Source: a bacterium (GTDB taxonomy: Bacteria > Planctomycetota > Planctomycetia > Pirellulales > Pirellulaceae). Taken from it: 35,957 nucleotides of DNA. How positions within the stretch are numbered: the stretch's first letter is position 1; each line of letters begins with the position of its first letter. The notes beneath the pieces were generated by a model that was given only the letters and a program-made list of their open reading frames with translations, was not told where the DNA came from and made no database searches. The stretch lies in the NCBI GenBank assembly GCA_024743355.1, contig JANSWS010000025.1, forward strand, positions 1 through 35,957, read 5' to 3'. A program made the translations under genes and the position numbers. Shown here in pieces: positions 1-7,440 of the stretch.

Positions 1-210
1 CGACACCAAGATCGAGGACCCGGCCGGATCTTCATCCAGCGCATCACCCATCATCTCGCTGATCACGCGCTGAATCTCTTCTGGTTTGAACTTCCAGCTG
101 GTTCCATCGCGGTAGCCGAAGATTTCTCGACGAGAAATCATTTCGACAACTTCTTCCGAGCTGACACCTAACTTTTTGGCCGCCTCTTCCAGCGGTACAA
201 AATTGGACAT
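1..210 (-). CDS. Helix-turn-helix (excisionase/MerR-like) protein, N-terminal part only
   Basis: Seventy codons are visible on the minus strand, from an ATG at 208-210 to the window edge, where the gene continues. An AGGAG lies about 10 bases upstream of the ATG and supports this start. The first 50 residues read as a small DNA-binding helix-turn-helix of the excisionase type: VPLEEAAKKLGVS forms the first helices, followed by SSEEVVEMISRREI and then GYRDGTSWKFKPEEI, the usual wing with a conserved Trp. After that the chain turns acidic (DALDEDPAGSS). Planctomycetes carry many proteins with this N-terminal module joined to long, poorly conserved or membrane-linked C-termini. The rest of this protein is outside the window, so its role cannot be assigned. 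The family call is inferred from the motif; the reading frame is seen directly. Confidence 0.75.
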   Translation of the reverse strand, partial: MSNFVPLEEAAKKLGVSSEEVVEMISRREIFGYRDGTSWKFKPEEIQRVISEMMGDALDEDPAGSSILVS

Positions 211-632
211 CGAATCCAAACTCCTAAGCCATTTGCAGCCACAACCCTTGGCGTCGGTGCCTCGAATGCTCGTCCGTTGAACCGTGTGACAGAAAAGTCA
301 GTGAAAAGTGGGAGGGAAAACCAACGCAAGTCAACCTGCTTCCGCGCCGACGCTGCACACATCCTACAGGGTGCTCGCGAATGTCGTTTGCAGGAATATC
401 CCAAACATCCGCTACGAACCCTGTCATCGGCGTGGCTCTCCGGATTGTAAAACCGCCGTTGAGAGGCAAAGCCTGCCGCTAAGCTTCTCGAGAGACCCAC
501 CCGGTGCGCGAACCGTCAACTTACCTATCCTAACTAATGTTCCTCCGAATTCGAAACCCTGCGGCATCGTTTTCGAGGTTTATAGCCAGCTTATGCCAAG
601 TTAATGCCTGTTCGTAGCAAGGATTCCAGCAA

Positions 633-674
633 ATCCCCACAACGAGACGCCCCACCACCGAAAATAGTGGGGAT
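633..674. repeat. Inverted repeat with two competing left arms
   Basis: ATCCCCAC at 633-640 is the exact reverse complement of GTGGGGAT at 667-674. A second left arm, CCCCAC at 650-655, pairs with GTGGGG at 667-672. Two mutually exclusive stems are therefore possible around the same right arm. There is no T-tract, so it is not a clear terminator. It lies about 250 bases beyond the stop of the minus-strand gene 927-1265. Confidence 0.4.
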
Positions 675-786
675 GGGAAGCTTGGCAAAGGGCATACCGG
701 GAAGTCGGCGAAACACAGTCAGGCCGGCAAAGAACCCTGCGGCGGATTCCTGACTGTAGCAGTGATCCGACTGTCGCAGCGGCCAG

Positions 787-832
787 ACTGCGGCAGCCTC
801 TAAACTGCGGCAGCCTCTAAACTGCGGCAGCC
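787..832. repeat. 17-base direct tandem repeat, about 2.7 copies
   Basis: The unit ACTGCGGCAGCCTCTAA occurs perfectly at 787-803 and 804-820. A third, partial copy (ACTGCGGCAGCC) follows at 821-832. A related but diverged half unit lies just upstream. It is non-coding and short, and looks like a simple minisatellite. Confidence 0.85.
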
Positions 833-926
833 AGCCAATAGAGAAATGGCCTCGAGGGGGCGCGAGAGCCGAGCCCAATTGCCGCCAGGCATTTATGCCA
901 GAGCTCGCCCACGGCGGCTAACGGGT

Positions 927-1265
927 TCAGGGCTGAACCTCTCGCAGTTCGCTGGGAAAAGGAGCCTCGGCGTTGAACTGCTCCATACGGAGATCCCATT
1001 GCATTCTGCGGACGCTCCGTAGCTGAATTTTTCCTTGACCGGGCTCGATATGGTAGACGGCCATCGAACGCTGGAGGGAGTCTACGACCACCAGTTGCTG
1101 AACGCCGGTGGGTAGCAAGGTAGAAACAACCTGCAGCGGATCCTGGTTGGACGACATCGGCGCCCGCTCTGTCTGGCTCATCACCGTCGGCGATCCGCTC
1201 AGGGCAGCCAGCACGGCAACTCCTAACGTTACCACCATTCCGGCTCGCATTTTCCAAGATTGCAT
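927..1265 (-). CDS. Small secreted protein, conserved hypothetical
   Basis: This 112-residue protein starts at an ATG (1263-1265) with GTGGAG about 7 bases upstream. Residues 1-30 form a signal peptide: a basic start (MQSWKMR), a hydrophobic core (GMVVTLGVAVLAAL) and a likely cleavage near SQ-TE. The mature part has alternating hydrophobic strands, for example GVQQLVVVDSLQRSMAVYHI and GKIQLRSVRRMQWDLRMEQF, suggesting a small beta-rich fold like one blade of a propeller. I recall similar short exported proteins in planctomycetes but know no function. It is transcribed away from the channel operon at 1492 across a 226-base gap, so the two promoters must be divergent. The stop codon lies inside a short palindrome at 924-939. 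Function unknown; the gene itself is well supported. Confidence 0.8.
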   Translation of the reverse strand: MQSWKMRAGMVVTLGVAVLAALSGSPTVMSQTERAPMSSNQDPLQVVSTLLPTGVQQLVVVDSLQRSMAVYHIEPGQGKIQLRSVRRMQWDLRMEQFNAEAPFPSELREVQP

Positions 1266-1491
1266 CTTTACACTCCACCTGCTTCAACATCCCTAAGTGG
1301 CCCCTCGGTCTTGCTATCCAAGAGGCTACGGTGGTTGATAGTTCGGGCTTCGATAAAAGCACAAGAGCAACTGGCGAGCTAGCAAATTGCCGAAAATCCG
1401 AGCCGACAAACTTCTCTAGACGTGGCTGCGAGCGTTCTTCACAATCCCGCGACCTGTGCCCAGACCGAATCGATGTGAGGAGCATGTCAAC

Positions 1492-2961
1492 ATGCGTTCA
1501 AAACGCCAAGTGAAACACGAGAGCTTTACGCAATCCTTGCTACCCGTGTTGCTACTGGGTTCCTTAGCCTCCGGGGTCTTTCTCGGATTGATTCTGGCCG
1601 GTCCTTTGGATTACGGCTTGCTCAGACGTTATTGCCTGAACCACCCAGTAGCCATTGCCTGCGTTTGTTTGTTCTTTGTGGGGATCATTACGCTGGTATT
1701 GAAATGGTACCAGGCGGTGGTACAAGCGGGTGCGACGCGAAAGGCAACGCTGGCGCTACACCAACTGACCATTGAGGGAGCGGAGATTCCGTCTCACCAA
1801 CGAGCGGAGTGGTTGGATGCCCACTGGCAGCGTCTGCATCGCGCGGTTGCTGAAAGCTGGATGGGTCGCCGACTAACCTCCGTGCTGGACCTTCAAATAC
1901 GTCGCGGCCGTCGACTTCAGTTGGAAGCGGACTTGCAATTGCTCAGCGATGCCGAAGCGGATCGTCAGCATGACAGCTATAGTCTGCTCCGCATTATCAA
2001 CTGGGCCATGCCGATGCTCGGCTTCCTGGGAACCGTGCTGGGCATCTCGCAGACACTGGGACAGCTCGACACGCAGATGCTTGCCTCGCAGCAGCAAGAC
2101 GCTATGAACCAGCTGACCGCTGGTCTCTATGTCGCGTTTGACACGACCGCGATTGCCTTGATCCTGACCGTGTTTTTGATGTTTCTGCAGTTTGGCGTCA
2201 GTCGCATCGAGCAGAGTTTGCTGTCCACCATCAGCATGGAATGCAATCCAGAATTGATCGCCTTCCTGGGAGCCGATCCCCACGATTCGCAATCCAGCCT
2301 CCTGGCCCCTGTCCGCGAGATGGCGGCCGACCTGGTTGCGGCAGTTCGCGAGTTGACCGAAAGCCAAGCCGAGATCTGGAGCCGTTCGATCAACGAAAGC
2401 CAGGAACAATGGTCGGATTGGACCATCCAAGCGGCTGAGACTATCGAGAACGGATTTGGTGAATCCCTGCGAGAATCCTTGGAAAAACACGTGTCCGGCA
2501 TGCAGTCGATTCAGAAGGACGCGCATTCGCATTTGGACGCCCGCTGGCAGCAGTGGCAAACAACTCTCAGCGAACAGGCTCGTACCATTCAAGGTCAGCA
2601 AAAGGAACTGGTTCGACAGACAGACGCTCTGCAAGGGCTGGCCGATGCCGTGCAGCAGTTGATCGGTCAAACCAGCGATCTGCAGAAACTCGAAGAAACC
2701 ATCAGTCAGAGTGTCGATCGCCTGAGCAAGCTCAATCATTTCGAAGAAGCTAGCCATTGCATGAGTGAGGCTGTCGCAGTCTTGGCTACCAGCCTGGAAC
2801 GAGCCGGATTGATTCGTGGGGCTCCTGTCCGTCCTCGCGTCAGCGGCGTTCGCGGAAAGAAGCATGAGCATTCAACTGACTGGGCAGCTGATACCGGCCC
2901 CGATAATGTGGAATCCGAAAAGCTATCGGCTAAAGATTCGATGAAAGGAAAAGCCGCATGA
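1492..2961 (+). CDS. MotA/TolQ/ExbB-family proton channel subunit with long coiled C-terminal tail
   Basis: The frame opens at a GTG at 1456, but the ATG at 1492 is preferred: GAGGAG lies at 1477-1482, nine bases upstream. This gives 489 residues. Four membrane segments are visible, near residues 16-38, 52-72, 167-188 and 211-236. The last two carry the family's signature: GFLGTVLGISQTL, then LTAGLYVAFDTTAIALI, with Thr residues facing the presumed ion path. Between segments 2 and 3 is a cytoplasmic helical region of about 95 residues. After residue 240 comes a tail of about 250 residues rich in Gln, Glu and Ser, predicted helical and probably coiled coil. Such channels form pentamers around paired single-pass partners and convert proton flow into motion. 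The next gene overlaps it by four bases (ATGA), so the two are probably co-translated. The tail recalls MotA-like ZorA, but no other Zorya gene is nearby. Family call firm; biological role unknown. Confidence 0.85.
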   Translation: MRSKRQVKHESFTQSLLPVLLLGSLASGVFLGLILAGPLDYGLLRRYCLNHPVAIACVCLFFVGIITLVLKWYQAVVQAGATRKATLALHQLTIEGAEIPSHQRAEWLDAHWQRLHRAVAESWMGRRLTSVLDLQIRRGRRLQLEADLQLLSDAEADRQHDSYSLLRIINWAMPMLGFLGTVLGISQTLGQLDTQMLASQQQDAMNQLTAGLYVAFDTTAIALILTVFLMFLQFGVSRIEQSLLSTISMECNPELIAFLGADPHDSQSSLLAPVREMAADLVAAVRELTESQAEIWSRSINESQEQWSDWTIQAAETIENGFGESLRESLEKHVSGMQSIQKDAHSHLDARWQQWQTTLSEQARTIQGQQKELVRQTDALQGLADAVQQLIGQTSDLQKLEETISQSVDRLSKLNHFEEASHCMSEAVAVLATSLERAGLIRGAPVRPRVSGVRGKKHEHSTDWAADTGPDNVESEKLSAKDSMKGKAA

Positions 2962-5048
2962 GCGGCTCAAAACGGAAACGCGAGTCCTTGGCTCCCAGCC
3001 TGTTTCCTTTTCTCGCGGTTTTGCTGTGCACCATGGGGGCTTTGGTTCTGATTCTGATGTTAGTCGTTTCAGCAGCCCAAGCCGATGCCGAGCAAATTGC
3101 GCAGCAGATCCAGGAACGCAAGGAGGAACTGGTCAGTCTGGCCGATCATGCCGTGGACTCCTATCGAAAAAAACTGGAGGACTCGCAGCTGGAACTGGAG
3201 AAGAAGCGGCTCCAGTTACAGCACTACGAAGAACACATCCTGGAACTGGCAAAAGAGCTGAAGGAACTCGAAGCACAACACGAACAAGCGCAGTCAGAAG
3301 AAGCAACCGCCGCCGATCTGGATCGTCATAAAGCCAAGATCTCTGAATTGGAAAGGCAGCTGGCTGAAGCCGAGGAAGAGCTAAAGGAACTTGAGAAGAA
3401 GCCCCAGGGCGACAAGCCGATCTTCGCGGTGATTCCCTATCGAGGTCCCAACGGAACCCACCGTCGTCCGATCTACCTGGAATGTACCTCGCAAGGCATC
3501 GTGCTGCAGCCTGAAGGTAACTTGATCAGCCTGCAAGATCTGCAGCCCCCGCATGGTCCAGGCAATCCCCTGGACGCAGCGTTGCGGGCGGTGCGGACTG
3601 AATACAAACCGGCCAATGGCGCAATTACGCGCACGGCTTACCCACTGCTGCTGGTGAGGCCATCCGGAATTCGCGCCTACGCGCTGGCCAGGTCGGCCAT
3701 GAGTGGCTGGGATGACCAGTTCGGCTACGAGCTGATCGAAGAAGAAATGGATCTGGCTTACCCCGAAGGCAAACCGGGTCTGCATGCAAAAGTCGAAGAC
3801 GCGTTGGCGCTCGCCCGGGAACGTCAGGCCGCATTGGTGATGGCCATGCCGGGAAGATATCAAATGGAACTGGATGACTTGTCGCCTTTGACGGGCAGTC
3901 AGGGTGGCGGCCGGGGAAGCCCAGCCACGGCGCGGGGTACTGGAGGATCGGCGGCGGGAGTCAACGCAACCGGCGGCTACGGCGGCTTGCCTGGATCGGC
4001 AAACGTGGCTGACTCGCAGAATCCTGGATCACGCTCCGCATCGGGCCCGAGCGGCATGGAAACGCTAACCACCAGCAATGCAGCGCCGGGAGATCGGCTG
4101 CTTGCCGGCGGGTCCGGCCAACCCGCAGGTCAAGCATTCGCCGATGGTACGGGGACCTTCGTGGAAGGCTCTTCGCCCATGTCATTCGAGGGCCAATCGC
4201 AAACTGGCAGCGATAGCAACTTCGGCTCGGCGGGGTCGGCATCCCCATCTGGAACGCTGGGTGCCCATAACCAAAATGGCGGCGGCCAAAGCGGTGGCAG
4301 CCAACCCCTTGCCGCGGGTTCGCTTGCATCATCGCCAACCTCCGCTGTAGCCAACGGAGCTGCAACGGACCAAAGCGGACAGGCTAATCAAGGACAGTTC
4401 GCAGCCTCTTCATCCAATGGCTCGGCCGAAGGCAGCGGAAGTTCTGCGGCTGCGTCGGGACAACCCGGACAATCTTCGGGAGACTCGACGACCTCGGCGG
4501 GAGCCCAGAGCGGGCAATCCTATCCCGGCATGTCGTCATCGATGGCCATGCAGAGCTCAAGCGGTAGTTCGACCCCCTCACCAACCGACTCCGAGATGGC
4601 GGAGCAGCAGGCAGCGCCGCAGTTCTCCATGAATGTGGATCTTTCAGATCGCGAACAGAATACGCGCCCCGTGGCAGCTGGCCGCGGTCGGGATTGGGCT
4701 TGGTCCGATGGTCCGCGCACACAAAACCCGATCGTCAGGTCGCTTTACCTGCACTGCTATGATGACCGTTGGATTCTGCTACCGGAAAACGGAAAACCCG
4801 ACCAAGGCTTTCTGATCCCTTTCGATGGAACGCCGGAAGAGCGGGCCGAGCTACTGGCGAAAGCTGTGCAGCGTCGCGTTGAAGAATGGGGATTCGCTTT
4901 GTCCGGCGGTTACTGGAAACCCGAACTGGTGGTCGACGTAGCTCCCGGCGCGGAATGGCGTTATCGACAACTCGTGCGACTGTTTGAAGGAAGTGGATTG
5001 GATATTCGCCAACGAACCAACACCGCCAGCCGCAGGGAGGCTCGATAG
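2958..5048 (+). CDS. Single-pass ExbD/TolR-like partner with duplicated extracytoplasmic domain and long low-complexity linker
   Basis: This 696-residue protein begins at the ATG overlapping the stop of the channel gene. Its order is: basic N-terminus; one membrane helix (about 13-39, FPFLAVLLCTMGALVLILML); charged coiled coil (about 42-150); a folded domain (about 155-305); a Gly/Ser/Ala/Gln-rich segment (about 314-565) with no predicted fold; and a second folded domain (about 590-690). The two folded parts look related: RPIYLECTSQGIVLQPEG matches RSLYLHCYDDRWILLPENG, and LLVRPSGIRAYALA matches LVVDVAPGAEWRYR. The topology matches TolR/ExbD, but the membrane helix lacks the protonatable Asp found in that family and in the next gene's product. 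It may serve as the non-conducting or stator-anchoring half of a heteromeric pair. The low-complexity part could span periplasm or bind wall or outer-membrane components. Role inferred only from context and topology. Confidence 0.75.
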   Translation: MSGSKRKRESLAPSLFPFLAVLLCTMGALVLILMLVVSAAQADAEQIAQQIQERKEELVSLADHAVDSYRKKLEDSQLELEKKRLQLQHYEEHILELAKELKELEAQHEQAQSEEATAADLDRHKAKISELERQLAEAEEELKELEKKPQGDKPIFAVIPYRGPNGTHRRPIYLECTSQGIVLQPEGNLISLQDLQPPHGPGNPLDAALRAVRTEYKPANGAITRTAYPLLLVRPSGIRAYALARSAMSGWDDQFGYELIEEEMDLAYPEGKPGLHAKVEDALALARERQAALVMAMPGRYQMELDDLSPLTGSQGGGRGSPATARGTGGSAAGVNATGGYGGLPGSANVADSQNPGSRSASGPSGMETLTTSNAAPGDRLLAGGSGQPAGQAFADGTGTFVEGSSPMSFEGQSQTGSDSNFGSAGSASPSGTLGAHNQNGGGQSGGSQPLAAGSLASSPTSAVANGAATDQSGQANQGQFAASSSNGSAEGSGSSAAASGQPGQSSGDSTTSAGAQSGQSYPGMSSSMAMQSSSGSSTPSPTDSEMAEQQAAPQFSMNVDLSDREQNTRPVAAGRGRDWAWSDGPRTQNPIVRSLYLHCYDDRWILLPENGKPDQGFLIPFDGTPEERAELLAKAVQRRVEEWGFALSGGYWKPELVVDVAPGAEWRYRQLVRLFEGSGLDIRQRTNTASRREAR

Positions 5049-5053
5049 CTCGG

Positions 5054-6031
5054 ATGAAGCGCAGCCACGCAGACGACATGGCGGTGGGCCAGGATTCCTT
5101 TCTGGACACAACGGCCAATCTGGTAGGAGTCCTGATCATCTTGGTAGTCGTTATCGGTACTAAGACCAAGATCGATGCTGTCGAATACGGCAAGCAACAG
5201 GCTGCTGCCGAAGCGGAATCACCGGTCGAGATCGAAGCCGCTCAGCGCGAGGCCAACGGTCTGGTGAACTCGCTCAATCAGCAGGCAGTGCGTCTTGCGG
5301 AGTACGAGCTGGAACTGGAATATCGGAAGAAGGAAAGAAACCTGCTGTTGGCTCAGGTATCTATGGCCCGAGAAGCAGTCCAGGAAAAGATCGATCAACT
5401 GGACTCGCAGAAGCGCGCCGAAGTAGAGCAAGCCTCACGCATCCGTGAATTGGAATCGCAGGTTTCCGAAGTCGAAGAACAGATTGGACAAGCGGACCTC
5501 GATCAGCGGCCAACGATTCTGTTAGAGCATCTGCCCACCCCGATGGCCCGCACTGTCTTCACCAAAGAGATGCATGTGCAACTCAAAGACGGGCAAGTAA
5601 CCGTCATTCCCTGGGACAGGCTGGTGCAGGCTCTCAAGGATCAAGTCCCACTGGCGGTACGCCGCAACGGCTCCCGACCGAGCATCGAAGAAACGCTTGG
5701 GCCCGTGGGTGGATTCCTCATGCATTATCGAATGATCGCTGTCTCCGGCGGATATGAATTGGAGCGTTTTGAGCTGGAAGCGACACCTACCGCGCCCAGT
5801 GAACCGCTGCAACTAGCCCTCTCATCCTCCGGTCGCTTACGTCTGGAACTTGCCAGCCGCGACCCGCATGAAACCGTGGTCACCGTCTGGGTTTATCCGG
5901 ACTCATTTGAGCAATTTCGCGCGCTCAAATCCAACATCTTCGACCAAGGCTTTTTATCGGCGGCGCGGCCACTACCAGACACCGTTCGCATCGGCGCTTC
6001 GCCGCGTGGCTCACGCAGCTCCGCCCAATAA
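5054..6031 (+). CDS. Single-pass ExbD/TolR-like partner carrying the membrane Asp
   Basis: This 325-residue protein starts at an ATG five bases after the previous stop; AGGGAGG at 5034-5040 is a plausible ribosome site. Residues 11-35 read VGQDSFLDTTANLVGVLIIL and onward. Asp18 sits at the mouth of the only membrane helix, as does the proton-carrying Asp of ExbD, TolR and MotB. Residues 50-145 form a coiled coil. The C-terminal half resembles the folded domain of the previous protein: MHVQLKDGQVTVIPWDRLVQ (about 173-192) and VVTVWVYPDSFEQFRALKSN (about 275-294) followed by a Gly-Phe turn. The likely role is the proton-binding stator partner of the 1492-2961 channel. It is the last gene of the operon, with a hairpin about 130 bases downstream. 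An OmpA-type peptidoglycan-binding domain, as in MotB, is not recognisable. Confidence 0.75.
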   Translation: MKRSHADDMAVGQDSFLDTTANLVGVLIILVVVIGTKTKIDAVEYGKQQAAAEAESPVEIEAAQREANGLVNSLNQQAVRLAEYELELEYRKKERNLLLAQVSMAREAVQEKIDQLDSQKRAEVEQASRIRELESQVSEVEEQIGQADLDQRPTILLEHLPTPMARTVFTKEMHVQLKDGQVTVIPWDRLVQALKDQVPLAVRRNGSRPSIEETLGPVGGFLMHYRMIAVSGGYELERFELEATPTAPSEPLQLALSSSGRLRLELASRDPHETVVTVWVYPDSFEQFRALKSNIFDQGFLSAARPLPDTVRIGASPRGSRSSAQ

Positions 6032-6160
6032 TTCTTGTGGAAGCCTTCGCGGAGTATCGCTCTCCGGCCTCTCTTGCAGCTTCTACGAAAGCCGAAGAGA
6101 ACCGCGGCTAACGCCAAAGCGGCTAATGGCTTTCGGATAGGTTCATACTCGTCAGCCCAG

Positions 6161-6180
6161 AACCTGTCTTCCGACAGGTT
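6161..6180 (+). terminator. Terminator-like hairpin after the channel operon
   Basis: AACCTGTC (6161-6168) and GACAGGTT (6173-6180) pair perfectly around a TTCC tetraloop. The hairpin lies 130 bases after the stop at 6031 and before the aminotransferase start. No long T-run follows, so termination strength is uncertain. Confidence 0.45.
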
Positions 6181-6282
6181 TCGGTCTCCCCAAACGCATC
6201 ACCACCCTACCCCTGCCAGGAACCTGCTGCTACTCTGAAACAGCTTTCGATCGGTTCCCAGTCCTCGTTTCTTGTGCCCACC

Positions 6283-7404
6283 ATGCCCAGTCGACATTCC
6301 TCATGGATCTCTGAACGCAGCCACTGTTTCGACAGCAGTGGAATTCGCAAAGTCTTTGATTTGGCTTCCAAGCTGAACAACCCGGTTAACCTAAGCATCG
6401 GACAACCGGATTTCGACGTCCCCGAAGCGGTCAAAGCTGCATGCATTGATGCCATCGAGGGGGGCAAGAACAGCTACTCACCCTCGCAGGGAATCGCACC
6501 GCTGCGGATGAAACTTCAGGAGCGGATCCAAGAACGCTTCCAGCACGAAGACCGTGATGTATTCATTAGCTCCGGAACCAGCGGCGGATTGGTTTTGGCC
6601 ATCATGAGCTTGGTCAACCCGGGCGACGAAGTCATCATCTTCGATCCCTACTTTGTGATGTATGTTCCGCTGGTTCAACTGGTCGGCGGCATACCGGTCG
6701 TGTTGGACACGTATCCGGATTTTCGAATTGACCTGGAGCGTGTGGCCGCGTCGATCAATGGGCGCACGAAAATGATCCTCTTCAATTCGCCGGGCAATCC
6801 AACAGGCGTCACCGCCACCAAGGAAGAGGTCATTGGGCTGGCCCAGCTGGCGGCGGAACACAATGTGGCCCTGATATCAGACGAAATCTACAGCCAATTT
6901 GTCTTCGACGGGGAATTGCTGACGCCCGCCGACTACAATCCGGACACAATCGTGATCGATGGCTTTTCCAAGAGCCATGCCATGACCGGCTGGCGGGTCG
7001 GTTGGGTACATGGCCCCACGGAAGTCATCCAGACGATGGTCAAGTTGCAGCAATACTCGTTTGTTTGCGCTCCTCAACCGGCTCAATGGGCCGGACTAGC
7101 CGCATTGGATGTGGACATGTCCGGCTATTGCGATGCGTATCGGGCCAAACGCGATCTGATGGTGCAGGGACTGAAGGATCACTTCGAATTTACGGTTCCG
7201 GGTGGCGCCTTTTACATGTTCGCCAAAGTCCCTAGCGGTAGCGCCACGGACTTCGTGAAGCGGGCCATTGAAAGAGAACTGCTGATTATCCCCGGGAATA
7301 TCTTCAGCCAGCGTGATACGCACATCCGCATTTCTTTCGCGGCCCCGGATGAGACATTGCACAAGGGCATCGAAATTCTGCGGGAACTCGCCGAGAGTCA
7401 CTAA
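6283..7404 (+). CDS. Pyridoxal-phosphate aminotransferase, class I/II
   Basis: This 373-residue fold-type I aminotransferase shows the full set of cofactor motifs (numbered from the ATG at 6283). NSPGNPTG at about 168-175 supplies the Asn that contacts the pyridine ring. DEIY at about 200-203 supplies the Asp and Tyr. DGFSKSHAMTGWRVGW contains Lys230, which forms the Schiff base. HIRISFA near the end provides the Arg that holds the substrate carboxylate. SIGQPDFDVP near the start is typical of aspartate- and aromatic-type enzymes (subgroup I-gamma). The substrate cannot be fixed from sequence; aspartate, alanine/valine or aromatic amino acids are possible. A GTG nine bases upstream (6274) is an alternative start; neither has a clear ribosome site. 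The gene converges on the ABC ATPase, leaving only 36 bases between stops. Confidence 0.92.
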   Translation: MPSRHSSWISERSHCFDSSGIRKVFDLASKLNNPVNLSIGQPDFDVPEAVKAACIDAIEGGKNSYSPSQGIAPLRMKLQERIQERFQHEDRDVFISSGTSGGLVLAIMSLVNPGDEVIIFDPYFVMYVPLVQLVGGIPVVLDTYPDFRIDLERVAASINGRTKMILFNSPGNPTGVTATKEEVIGLAQLAAEHNVALISDEIYSQFVFDGELLTPADYNPDTIVIDGFSKSHAMTGWRVGWVHGPTEVIQTMVKLQQYSFVCAPQPAQWAGLAALDVDMSGYCDAYRAKRDLMVQGLKDHFEFTVPGGAFYMFAKVPSGSATDFVKRAIERELLIIPGNIFSQRDTHIRISFAAPDETLHKGIEILRELAESH

Positions 7405-7440
7405 GGGCCTAGCTGCAGCGGCGGGCCAGCCTTAAGAATG

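Larger units (their letters stand above)
211..926. other. Intergenic region, no convincing gene
   Basis: About 700 bases separate the helix-turn-helix gene from the small secreted protein. Several short open frames exist on both strands, but none has a ribosome binding site together with protein-like composition. The region holds a hairpin near 633-674 and a 17-base tandem repeat at 787-832, listed separately. The promoter of the helix-turn-helix gene should lie just above base 210, but I cannot place its boxes. Confidence 0.6.

Noticed and set aside
817-1485. 222-codon minus-strand frame covering the small secreted protein and the upstream gap
   Set aside because: It is out of frame with the signal-peptide protein 927-1265, which has a good ribosome site, and its own sequence is Arg/Ser-rich without features.
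1873-2871. 332-codon open frame on the minus strand inside the channel gene
   Set aside because: It is fully opposite a gene with clear family motifs, and its translation is low in recognisable structure; codon bias leaves the antisense frame open.
1492-6031. Zorya-type defence system suggested by the MotA-like protein with a long tail
   Set aside because: The partner proteins lack an OmpA/MotB peptidoglycan-binding domain and no helicase, nuclease or ZorC-E-like gene follows; the neighbour is an aminotransferase.
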